Source of the DNA: an uncultured Candidatus Nemicrothrix sp.
GTDB taxonomy: Bacteria; Actinomycetota; Acidimicrobiia; Acidimicrobiales; UBA8592
Assembly (NCBI GenBank): GCA_913046155.1
Contig: CAJWRY010000085.1
Span: forward strand, 1-5,991
Direction of reading: 5' to 3'
Length of the DNA stretch: 5,991 bases
The translations under genes and the position numbers were made by a program. Position 1 is the stretch's first letter; each line of letters begins with the position of its first letter. The notes beneath the pieces were generated by a model that did no database searches, had not been told where the DNA came from, and was given only the letters and a program-made list of their open reading frames with translations. Positions 1 through 5,791 of this stretch are shown here, one piece after another.

Positions 1-770
1 TTGGGGCTTCAGGCCCACAGGTCATAGAAGGCTTTCATGGAATTCCATACAAGGCTCCGCTAGGCCACACAAGAGAGGCAATAGAGATATGTAGAAAGGT
101 ATGGAAGCGAGAAGAAAAGCTAACATACGAAGGAAAGTACTACACACTCCCTCTTCCGGAAGATCAGGGAACTGGATTGGGTAAGCCTTTAAAAATTATC
201 ACCCACCCGCTGCGCCCAAATATTCCTATACACATAGCTTCACTAGGCCCAAAAAATGTGGAACTCACAGCCGAACTTGCTGAAGGGTGGCTTCCGACAC
301 TATTCATGCCTGACAAAGCAGATCTCGCATTTGGTGATGCTCTGAAAATAGGACTTAGTAAACGCAGCAATGATCTTCCTCCACTCGATATCGTTGCTGG
401 AGGAATGGTAGCGATCGGTGATGATGTCAAACAATACCTTGATTTCGGACGACCAAATACAGCCCTTTATGTAGGAGGTATGGGAGCGCGAGGAAGAAAC
501 TTCTACAATTCTCTAGTCCAACGATACGGTTTTGAACAAGAGGCTCTTCAAATCCAAGATCTCTACTTATCAGGGAAGAAGAAGGAAGCTGAATCAGCAG
601 TTCCTCTTGAACTTCTTGAGGGCATGAACCTCGTCGGCCCAGAAGGCTATATCAAAGAAAAAATAGCCCAATTTGCCGAAGCAGGTGTGACCTACCTGAA
701 TATCGGACCTATCGGATCACCTGAAGAACAAATGAAAATCGTCGAAAAACTAAAGGAAATCATTTCCTAA
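1..770 (+). CDS. LLM-class F420-dependent oxidoreductase, Rv3520c-like (5' end outside window)
   Basis: Luciferase-like monooxygenase (TIM-barrel) flavin/F420 oxidoreductase, expected to be a soluble cytoplasmic enzyme using coenzyme F420; the substrate is unknown. The open frame runs without a stop from base 3 to the TAA at 768-770, giving 255 visible residues, so about 90 N-terminal residues lie upstream. A TTG at 177 is internal and not the start, because conserved family sequence precedes it. Visible signatures are GASGPQVIEGFHG at the left edge (the conserved SGPQVVEGWHG block), PLGHTREAIEI, YEGKYYTLPLP, then TGLGKPLK, HPLRPNIPI and the GPKNVELTAELAEGWLP segment. A conserved C-terminal GPEGYIKEKIAQFAEAGVT stretch follows. 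This order matches the Rv3520c family of F420 enzymes as I know it. It is convergent with the next gene, 16 nt away, so its terminator would lie inside that neighbour. Family is confident; substrate is not. Confidence 0.9.
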   Translation, partial: GASGPQVIEGFHGIPYKAPLGHTREAIEICRKVWKREEKLTYEGKYYTLPLPEDQGTGLGKPLKIITHPLRPNIPIHIASLGPKNVELTAELAEGWLPTLFMPDKADLAFGDALKIGLSKRSNDLPPLDIVAGGMVAIGDDVKQYLDFGRPNTALYVGGMGARGRNFYNSLVQRYGFEQEALQIQDLYLSGKKKEAESAVPLELLEGMNLVGPEGYIKEKIAQFAEAGVTYLNIGPIGSPEEQMKIVEKLKEIIS

Positions 771-786
771 CAATGAATGGGAATAG

Positions 787-1806
787 TTAACTTTGCTTTA
801 GATCCTCAATAGACGATCTAAAAGCATCATCACATTTCGAATCCGCAGGTGGGCGCAAAGTAACCCCGCCAACGAGGCCACCGAAGCGGTCGTGCACCTC
901 ATCCGCCAAGCCATCAAATGAACAAGTAATAACAACCTGATGAAACAACTCATCAGGTATCAACCGGAAGATATCCTCACCTTCACCAGCCGAAAAGCGT
1001 TTCCTCAGTTCCACAGCTAAATCCCTAAAGCCCAAAAGGTCCAGAGTCGGCGCATAAGCAGGAGTTGAATACAAGAAAGCAAGCATTCTCTTCTTCTCCT
1101 CAATAAGTTTCTCACGCTCCTCGGAATCGTCTGTCACCACCGTCAACGGCGCAGCGATCACAGAAAATTTTCTCTTCTGGTTTGCGCCTAAACTGGAATC
1201 AATCAAAGGAATAACATTTTCTGTCAGATGTAGAGAATGCGAATTAGTTGGATGTGTGATTAAACCATCACAGTGTTCAGCAGCCAGTACACTCAATTTC
1301 GGACCCACCGCTCCCAACCAAATTTCAGGAACGCGGACGTCACCTAAAGACTCAGGAATAAATTCATCCTGTAAGCGAGACAAATTATAAAATTCGCCCT
1401 GAAAGGGAACACACTCCCTCTGCTCAAAAGAATCAAAGGATGCCTTTACAGCGCCAATGTATTCACTCAACCTGTTCACAGGGTTGTCAAAGGGCATTCC
1501 GTATCGTCCTTCAATATTTTTTCGAATCTGAGTACCTAAACCCAGGTCAAAGCGGCCCTCAGATAATTGTGCAAGATCCCAAGCAGAAAGAGCGGAAACC
1601 ATGGGGCTTCTAACAAAAGCGAGAGCAACTCCTGTACGCACATGTAACGAAGACGTTGCTGCTAAAGCAAGAGATGACACGACAAATGGGTCATGAACCA
1701 TTTCAGGAATATGTAAAGTATCAAAACCCAAAGATTCGACCCGACGAGCGTAGTCTTTAACATCACGTAACTGCATTCGAGGATTGATCCCAGCAACAAT
1801 CTCCAT
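787..1806 (-). CDS. LLM-class F420-dependent oxidoreductase, MSMEG_2256-like family
   Basis: Complete 339-residue luciferase-like F420-dependent oxidoreductase, cytoplasmic, substrate unknown. The N-terminus MEIVAGINPRMQLRDVKDYA leads into beta-strand/helix 1 (ARRVESLGFDTLHIPE, residues 20-35). SSLALAATSSLHVRTGVALAFVRSP (44-68) is the typical LLM segment, and AWDLAQLSEGRFDLGLGTQ (75-93) is the family core. RYGMPFDNPVNRLSEYIGA (101-119), VPEIWLGAVGPKL (159-171) and FLYSTPAY (244-251) fit the MSMEG_2256-type subfamily. The ATG start is supported by AAAGGAG five bases upstream and by a normal length. It ends 16 nt from the convergent Rv3520c-like gene, which belongs to a different LLM subfamily, so this is not a recent tandem duplication. 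It shares an 83-nt head-to-head region with the acyl-CoA dehydrogenase. Family assignment is strong; the exact subfamily is from memory of conserved blocks. Confidence 0.92.
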   Translation of the reverse strand: MEIVAGINPRMQLRDVKDYARRVESLGFDTLHIPEMVHDPFVVSSLALAATSSLHVRTGVALAFVRSPMVSALSAWDLAQLSEGRFDLGLGTQIRKNIEGRYGMPFDNPVNRLSEYIGAVKASFDSFEQRECVPFQGEFYNLSRLQDEFIPESLGDVRVPEIWLGAVGPKLSVLAAEHCDGLITHPTNSHSLHLTENVIPLIDSSLGANQKRKFSVIAAPLTVVTDDSEEREKLIEEKKRMLAFLYSTPAYAPTLDLLGFRDLAVELRKRFSAGEGEDIFRLIPDELFHQVVITCSFDGLADEVHDRFGGLVGGVTLRPPADSKCDDAFRSSIEDLKQS

Positions 1807-1811
1807 TTACG

Positions 1812-1818
1812 CTCCTTT
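1812..1818 (-). promoter_or_regulatory. Shine-Dalgarno sequence for the MSMEG_2256-like gene
   Basis: Read on the minus strand this is AAAGGAG, with five bases (CGTAA) before the ATG at 1806-1804. It is a strong match to anti-16S pairing and settles the start codon. Confidence 0.8.
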
Positions 1819-1877
1819 ATCCCTTCTGTAACAATAGAAGAATTTCTGCTGAGTTACTTTTCCGCATAACTTTCAAC

Positions 1878-1883
1878 TAACGT
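1878..1883 (+). promoter_or_regulatory. Candidate -10 box of a leaderless acyl-CoA dehydrogenase transcript
   Basis: TAACGT fits the actinobacterial TANNNT -10 consensus and is followed by exactly six bases before the ATG, so transcription would begin at or next to the A of the start codon. No Shine-Dalgarno sequence is present upstream of this ATG. The TAA in this box is also the in-frame stop that limits the reading frame upstream. The -35 region is unconvincing. Confidence 0.4.
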
Positions 1884-1889
1884 CACATC

Positions 1890-2999
1890 ATGATCTCATT
1901 GATTGAATTTAAACACAATGCCAGCGACTGGCTACAAAAGAATCTTGAAGTTGCACCTCCAAACTACGGAGCCATCCTGCCACCAGCATTAGAAAAGGAA
2001 GGTGTTGATTGGCAGAAAAGATTATTTCATGAAGGATGGGCAGGAGTTCACTGGCCCAAAGAACATGGTGGATTAGGGCTCACGCCTGAGCACCAATCCA
2101 TTTGGCTTGAAGAATGCGCTCGAGCCGATGTTCCACCATACGTCAATATGGTTGGTGTTGTTCTCGCAGGACAAGGTGTGCAAATCTATGGGACAGATCA
2201 CCAGAAGAATCTCCATCTTCAATCAATTATTGATGCCACACAACTTTGGTGTCAGCTCTTTTCCGAACCTGAATCAGGATCAGATTTAGGGTCACTTCGC
2301 ACTACCGCTGAAGCAGATGGCGATGGCTGGGTAGTGAATGGCCAAAAAGTTTGGTGTAGCGGAGGTCGTTACAGCAACTGGGGAATCCTTATGGCCAGGA
2401 CGGACCCAAATCTACCAAAGCATCGCGGTATTAGTTTCTTCTTGATTGACATGCATAGCGATGGAATTGAAACACGGCCATTGCGGCAAATGACAGGTGA
2501 AGCAGAATTTGACGAAGTATTCTTCACCGATGTTTCGCTCCCGCAAACCGCACTTCTTGGACCGCTAAATGGAGGCTGGCACGTAGGCATGGATATCTTG
2601 ACAAAGGAAAGAGGCTCAATAGGGGCAGGAGCCATAACCATGCAGCGAAGACTAGATAGTCTTCAATCTCTAGCGAACAAAGAGCTATCTCACGATAAAC
2701 GTCAACAGCTTGTGCAATTGCTTATAAAAGGGAAAAGCTATCATTACTTAGGTCAACGGCAGGGGCCGGCCGCATCGGTTTCGTCTTCTTTGAACAAGTT
2801 AGGAATCACAGAATTAATGTTTGATATCGCTAACTTACGAGCAGATATTGCAGAAATTGAAGCACTATTATCCGGATCTGGATCTGACAGCCTTCTCTCG
2901 GCACCAGGGGCGAAGATAGCAGGGGGGACTTCACAAATACAAAAGAATATCATCGGTGAGCGAATACTTGGCCTCCCAAAGGAACCTAACCCCAGCTGA
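1890..2999 (+). CDS. Acyl-CoA dehydrogenase family protein (FadE-like)
   Basis: FAD-dependent acyl-CoA dehydrogenase, cytoplasmic, 369 residues, slightly short for the family (usually about 380-400). It would oxidise an acyl-CoA at the alpha-beta bond, passing electrons to electron-transfer flavoprotein. The N-terminal helical domain contains WAGVHWPKEHGGLGLTPEHQ (50-69). The FAD/substrate middle domain begins at CQLFSEPESGSDLGSLRTTA (121-140), followed by GWVVNGQKVWCSGG (146-159) and DGIETRPLRQMTGEAEFDEV (191-210). The C-terminal domain ends with AGGTSQIQKNIIGERILGLP (344-363). At the medium-chain-type catalytic Glu site the residue is Gly (G345), while E240 in the KERG motif sits where isovaleryl- and long-chain-type enzymes carry theirs. 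The ATG is chosen because a stop (1878-1880) lies four codons upstream; no Shine-Dalgarno is present. A SGSGSDS stretch (328-334) looks like a flexible loop. It is convergent with selO, 6 nt apart. Substrate is not deducible. Confidence 0.93.
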   Translation: MISLIEFKHNASDWLQKNLEVAPPNYGAILPPALEKEGVDWQKRLFHEGWAGVHWPKEHGGLGLTPEHQSIWLEECARADVPPYVNMVGVVLAGQGVQIYGTDHQKNLHLQSIIDATQLWCQLFSEPESGSDLGSLRTTAEADGDGWVVNGQKVWCSGGRYSNWGILMARTDPNLPKHRGISFFLIDMHSDGIETRPLRQMTGEAEFDEVFFTDVSLPQTALLGPLNGGWHVGMDILTKERGSIGAGAITMQRRLDSLQSLANKELSHDKRQQLVQLLIKGKSYHYLGQRQGPAASVSSSLNKLGITELMFDIANLRADIAEIEALLSGSGSDSLLSAPGAKIAGGTSQIQKNIIGERILGLPKEPNPS

Positions 3000-3005
3000 C
3001 TGTAA

Positions 3006-4622
3006 TCAACTACTGCAACTGAGCATTGAACACCCAGCTCGATCCTTTGCCCAATCAGGCCGCTTCGCAAACCATTTATCAAATTCCGGTTGATCATCGT
3101 AAGGATTCTTAAGCATTTTTTCTAGATCATAAAGCATGCTGAGGTCACCTTGTTCCGCAGAATCTATCGCTAGCTGAGCCAAATAATTTCGCAACACATA
3201 CTTTGGATTAACTTGATTCATCTGCTTTTTTCGCTTTTCATCAGAAATACCCTGATTACGTAGCACATCACAATAATGGCCGATCCAGCTACGAAGAGAC
3301 TCCCAATGGACTTCAGGCTTGGACCCTGGTTCGTAGTAAGCGCTCTTTAAGAGAGCAGATATTTCATCAATATTGATGTTGGACCCCACAGCTATAGAAG
3401 ATAATGATCGGAAAAAAATAGTCATATCTATTTCTCCCGTTTCAAGTATCGAGAACAAATCTGTAATCACTCGTTGCGATGGGTCTGAACTATGTTCAAC
3501 CAATCCCAACTTGGCAGCCACCATGTCAGACCACCTTCGTGCAAAGATTTCCTCGTACTCATCTAAGGCTTCTTGTAGCGGCTCAACATCGCCCACGACT
3601 GGGTAAATCGCATTAGCTAACTGGGCCAGATTCCAATGACCTACAGCGGGTTGATTACGGAACCGGTATCGACGTTGGTGCCGGTCAGTAGTGTTAGGCG
3701 TCCAATCCGGATCAAAATCATCAATCCATCCATACGGTCCATAGTCGATAGTAAGTCCATGTATTGACATGTTGTCTGTATTCATAACCCCGTGCACGAA
3801 ACCAACACGTTGCCAATGAGCCATTAGTACAGCTGTAGAGGAAATAACTTCTTTGAAAAAATCAATATATTTCTCAGGTGAATTGTCATTGATTTCAGGA
3901 AAGTGATGTTTGATTGTGAAGTCAAGCAAAGTCCTCAATCCATCGATATCTTCCCGAGCAGAAAAGATTTCAAAGTTCCCAAATCTAATAAATGAATCAG
4001 CTACTCGACATACAACCGCACCAATTTCTTCAGCGAGATTTCCATCGTAAAACATATCTCGAACGACGTTATCTCCTGTACTGCAAAGGCTAAGTGCACG
4101 TGTGGTAGGGACGTGGAGGTGATGCATAGCCTCACTGCATAAATACTCTCTAATAGAGGATCGAAGGACCGCTCTTCCATCACCACTTCGAGAGTACGGC
4201 GTAGGCCCAGCCCCCTTTAACTGAAGCATGTAGCTATTTGAATCTATTCCCTTGACTTGCCCTAAATTGATTGCTCTACCATCACCTAGTTGTCCAGCCC
4301 AATTCCCAAATTGATGCCCCCCGTAACACATTGCATGTGGATCCATATCCGCTGTAACCGCATTTCCAGAAAATATTTCAGTAAATTCAGTAGAATCCGC
4401 AACATCGCTCGTTATGCCTAGCAGTAAACTAACCTCTTCGGACACAACAAGGGTCTCCGGAGCTGCTGTGGGAGTAGGAAGAACTCTTGAATAGTATGCA
4501 TTATGAACTTGACGGCGAGTATTAGTAATCTCCTCATCCCCTCGTAATTCATTTGTGAATGGGTTATCAAAGGTCAGGTCTCCTAATTTCACTTGTCGTA
4601 TTTGTGATTCAGGTTTCTCCAT
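3006..4622 (-). CDS. selO: Protein adenylyltransferase SelO (YdiU/UPF0061 family)
   Basis: SelO is a pseudokinase-fold enzyme that transfers AMP from ATP to Ser, Thr or Tyr of proteins, linked in other bacteria to redox and stress responses. The family is unmistakable: MCYGGHQFGNWAGQLGDGRA (99-118), LQLKGAGPTPYSRSGDGRAV (134-153), REYLCSEAMHHL (159-170), HGVMNTDNMSI (278-288) and TIDYGPYG (292-299), numbering from the upstream TTG. By spacing, K137 and E160 should be the ATP-binding pair, and D284/N285 and D294 the catalytic and metal-binding residues, all present. It ends SCSS, so the conserved C-terminal Cys (Sec in animals) is Cys537, followed by a normal TGA stop. Length (538-539) is above the E. 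coli protein (about 480). I chose the ATG at 4622; a TTG directly before it (4625-4623) is an alternative adding one residue. AAGGA lies 8 nt upstream of the ATG. It is divergent from the phosphotransferase gene. Confidence 0.95.
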   Translation of the reverse strand: MEKPESQIRQVKLGDLTFDNPFTNELRGDEEITNTRRQVHNAYYSRVLPTPTAAPETLVVSEEVSLLLGITSDVADSTEFTEIFSGNAVTADMDPHAMCYGGHQFGNWAGQLGDGRAINLGQVKGIDSNSYMLQLKGAGPTPYSRSGDGRAVLRSSIREYLCSEAMHHLHVPTTRALSLCSTGDNVVRDMFYDGNLAEEIGAVVCRVADSFIRFGNFEIFSAREDIDGLRTLLDFTIKHHFPEINDNSPEKYIDFFKEVISSTAVLMAHWQRVGFVHGVMNTDNMSIHGLTIDYGPYGWIDDFDPDWTPNTTDRHQRRYRFRNQPAVGHWNLAQLANAIYPVVGDVEPLQEALDEYEEIFARRWSDMVAAKLGLVEHSSDPSQRVITDLFSILETGEIDMTIFFRSLSSIAVGSNINIDEISALLKSAYYEPGSKPEVHWESLRSWIGHYCDVLRNQGISDEKRKKQMNQVNPKYVLRNYLAQLAIDSAEQGDLSMLYDLEKMLKNPYDDQPEFDKWFAKRPDWAKDRAGCSMLSCSS

Positions 4623-4630
4623 CAAATCTT

Positions 4631-4635
4631 TCCTT
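4631..4635 (-). promoter_or_regulatory. Shine-Dalgarno sequence for selO
   Basis: AAGGA on the minus strand, within GAAAAGGAAAGA, lies 8 nt before the ATG at 4622 and 5 nt before the alternative TTG at 4625. It supports translation from this point but does not by itself separate the two adjacent codons; ATG is preferred on codon strength. Confidence 0.65.
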
Positions 4636-4677
4636 TTCTAGCTTCTACGATAGTTCGCAAAAACCGTTGTCACCATC

Positions 4678-4683
4678 TACGAT
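4678..4683 (+). promoter_or_regulatory. Candidate -10 box of a leaderless phosphotransferase transcript
   Basis: TACGAT fits TANNNT and is followed by exactly six bases (CAGTCT) before the GTG start, the same geometry as the acyl-CoA dehydrogenase gene. There is no Shine-Dalgarno sequence before this GTG. Transcription would start at the G of the start codon. It is a short, degenerate motif, so the match alone is modest evidence. Confidence 0.4.
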
Positions 4684-4689
4684 CAGTCT

Positions 4690-5790
4690 GTGTGGAAACA
4701 TGAAGATGTAGATCCATTTAGCGATGACCCTCAACCTGAGATAGCAGTTGTACGGGCTGGCGAAGATTTAGACTGGGAAATAGTTGAATCATTTTTGCGG
4801 GACTCGTTACCTCAGGAGATAGATACTGCTGGAAAATTTGATGTCCATCAATTTCCCAATGGTGCAGCGAACTTAACATACCTAGTTTCATTTGGGTCAA
4901 CTGAACTCGTTTTGAGGCGTCCACCATTTGGGAATCTGGCTCCAGGAGCTCATGATATGGGAAGAGAATACAAGGTGCTATCAAAACTTTGGAAGATCTT
5001 CCCGATGGCGCCTCGCGCATACCTATTTTGTGATGATGTAACCATTGCTGGTGCCGCAATGTTTGTTATGGAACGTCGCGTCGGTGAGGTAATACGTGGG
5101 ATAGTGCCCCGTTCAATGAGGCATCACGACCGTTTAGGTGATCGAATTGGTCGTGCTTTGGCCGCAGCGATTGCCGAGTTTCATTCGTTGAATCCAACGG
5201 ATGTAGAGCTGGAAACCTTAGGGAAGCCAGATGGTTTTGTGCTACGACAAGTTGAAGGATGGAAAAAAAGATGGGATCTAGTTTCTGATGAACGTTACCA
5301 GCAAGGAATGAATGACGTATACGCTGCTTTGATATCTGATTTGCCAGAGCCTCAACGAGTAGCGTTCGTCCATAACGACCTCAAACTTGATAATTGCATG
5401 TTTAAAGCAGATAACCCAGATGAGGTGCACGCAATATTTGATTGGGATATGACGACACTGGGGGATCCACTCATTGATTTTGGAACGTTACTGAATTATT
5501 GGCCTGACCCAGACGATGACCCTGATGTTGTCAGAGGGGGTCATGCCGGGCTTAATCAAATGGGTCTTCCAAGCAGGTCGCAATTAACGGAATATTATGC
5601 AGAGAAATCTTTACTAGATCTGGAAAGTATTTATTGGTATGAGGCTTTTGCACAATGGAAAACGGCGACTGTGCTCCAGCAACTTCATTACCGGTGGAAA
5701 GTCGGGGATAGTACGGACGAACGAATGGAAACCATTGCTGATGGCCTTCCACGTTTTATTCAAAAGGCCGAAGAACTGCTCAGTGTGTAA
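4690..5790 (+). CDS. APH-fold phosphotransferase family protein (ACAD10 N-domain / LvaA / FadE36-like)
   Basis: A 366-residue aminoglycoside-phosphotransferase-fold kinase, cytoplasmic. Members of this branch are usually not resistance enzymes; they sit beside acyl-CoA dehydrogenases or are fused to them (ACAD10/11), and LvaA acts on 4-hydroxyacyl-CoA. Visible parts are an N-terminal VRAGEDLDWEIVESFLRD (21-38), a nucleotide loop FPNGAANLTYLV (55-66), LVLRRPPFG (73-81), an FVMERRVGEVIRG segment (125-137), the catalytic loop FVHNDLKLDN (226-235, D230 as catalytic base, N235 metal ligand) and AIFDWDMTTLGDP (248-260, D251 metal ligand). The C-terminal WYEAFAQWKTATVLQQ (316-331) is typical of the family. 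GTG at 4690 is chosen because an in-frame stop lies at 4651-4653 and the frame's next ATG falls inside conserved sequence. It ends 1 nt from the convergent synthetase. Family is sure; the phosphorylated substrate is inferred only from relatives. Confidence 0.9.
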   Translation: MWKHEDVDPFSDDPQPEIAVVRAGEDLDWEIVESFLRDSLPQEIDTAGKFDVHQFPNGAANLTYLVSFGSTELVLRRPPFGNLAPGAHDMGREYKVLSKLWKIFPMAPRAYLFCDDVTIAGAAMFVMERRVGEVIRGIVPRSMRHHDRLGDRIGRALAAAIAEFHSLNPTDVELETLGKPDGFVLRQVEGWKKRWDLVSDERYQQGMNDVYAALISDLPEPQRVAFVHNDLKLDNCMFKADNPDEVHAIFDWDMTTLGDPLIDFGTLLNYWPDPDDDPDVVRGGHAGLNQMGLPSRSQLTEYYAEKSLLDLESIYWYEAFAQWKTATVLQQLHYRWKVGDSTDERMETIADGLPRFIQKAEELLSV

Positions 5791-5791
5791 G

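Larger units (their letters stand above)
1807..1889. promoter_or_regulatory. Divergent intergenic region, F420 oxidoreductase / acyl-CoA dehydrogenase
   Basis: This 83-nt gap between two head-to-head starts must hold both promoters unless transcription enters from further away. On the minus strand a TATTGT (-10-like, TANNNT) lies at 1831-1836 and would start a leader of about 18 nt that includes the Shine-Dalgarno sequence. On the plus strand TAACGT at 1878-1883 lies exactly 6 nt before the ATG. No convincing TTGACA-type -35 is visible for either. I see no strong inverted repeat that would mark an operator. The motif matches are weak individually. Confidence 0.45.
4623..4689. promoter_or_regulatory. 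Divergent promoter region, selO / phosphotransferase
   Basis: A 67-nt head-to-head gap. For selO, the minus strand has TATCGT (4652-4647) as a -10 candidate, with GTGACA (4673-4668) 15 nt further upstream as a possible -35, and a predicted leader of about 17 nt. For the plus-strand gene, TACGAT at 4678-4683 is a -10 candidate with TTCGCA (4654-4659), 18 nt away, as a weak -35. The two promoters would overlap. An 8-bp direct repeat, TCTACGAT, occurs at 4644-4651 and 4676-4683, overlapping both -10 candidates. Confidence 0.45.

Noticed and set aside
754..768. Small hairpin (AGGAAA/TTTCCT, 3-nt loop) at the end of the Rv3520c-like gene
   Set aside because: The stem is only 6 bp, AT-rich, lies inside the coding sequence and has no following T-run, so it is not a convincing terminator.
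2369..2641. Antisense 90-codon open frame inside the acyl-CoA dehydrogenase gene
   Set aside because: It is opposite the conserved FAD-domain coding sequence and has no family features.
2764..2771. GC-rich 8-bp palindrome GGCCGGCC
   Set aside because: It encodes part of the ordinary QGPAAS segment of the dehydrogenase; a single copy gives no sign of a functional site.
2874..2885. Tandem GGATCT repeat
   Set aside because: Two copies only, in frame, producing a SGSGSDS loop; a minor in-frame repeat rather than a mobile or regulatory feature.
3006..3008. TGA of selO as a possible selenocysteine codon
   Set aside because: The family's redox residue is already encoded as Cys (codon 3015-3017) and the protein ends in the canonical Cys-Ser-Ser, so this TGA is the normal stop.
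4623..4625. TTG as the selO start
   Set aside because: An ATG follows directly at 4622-4620 with acceptable Shine-Dalgarno spacing; the difference is one residue. TTG remains possible but less likely.
4718..5059. Antisense 113-codon open frame inside the phosphotransferase gene
   Set aside because: It lies wholly opposite conserved coding sequence, shows no recognisable domain, and is readily explained as a chance open frame.
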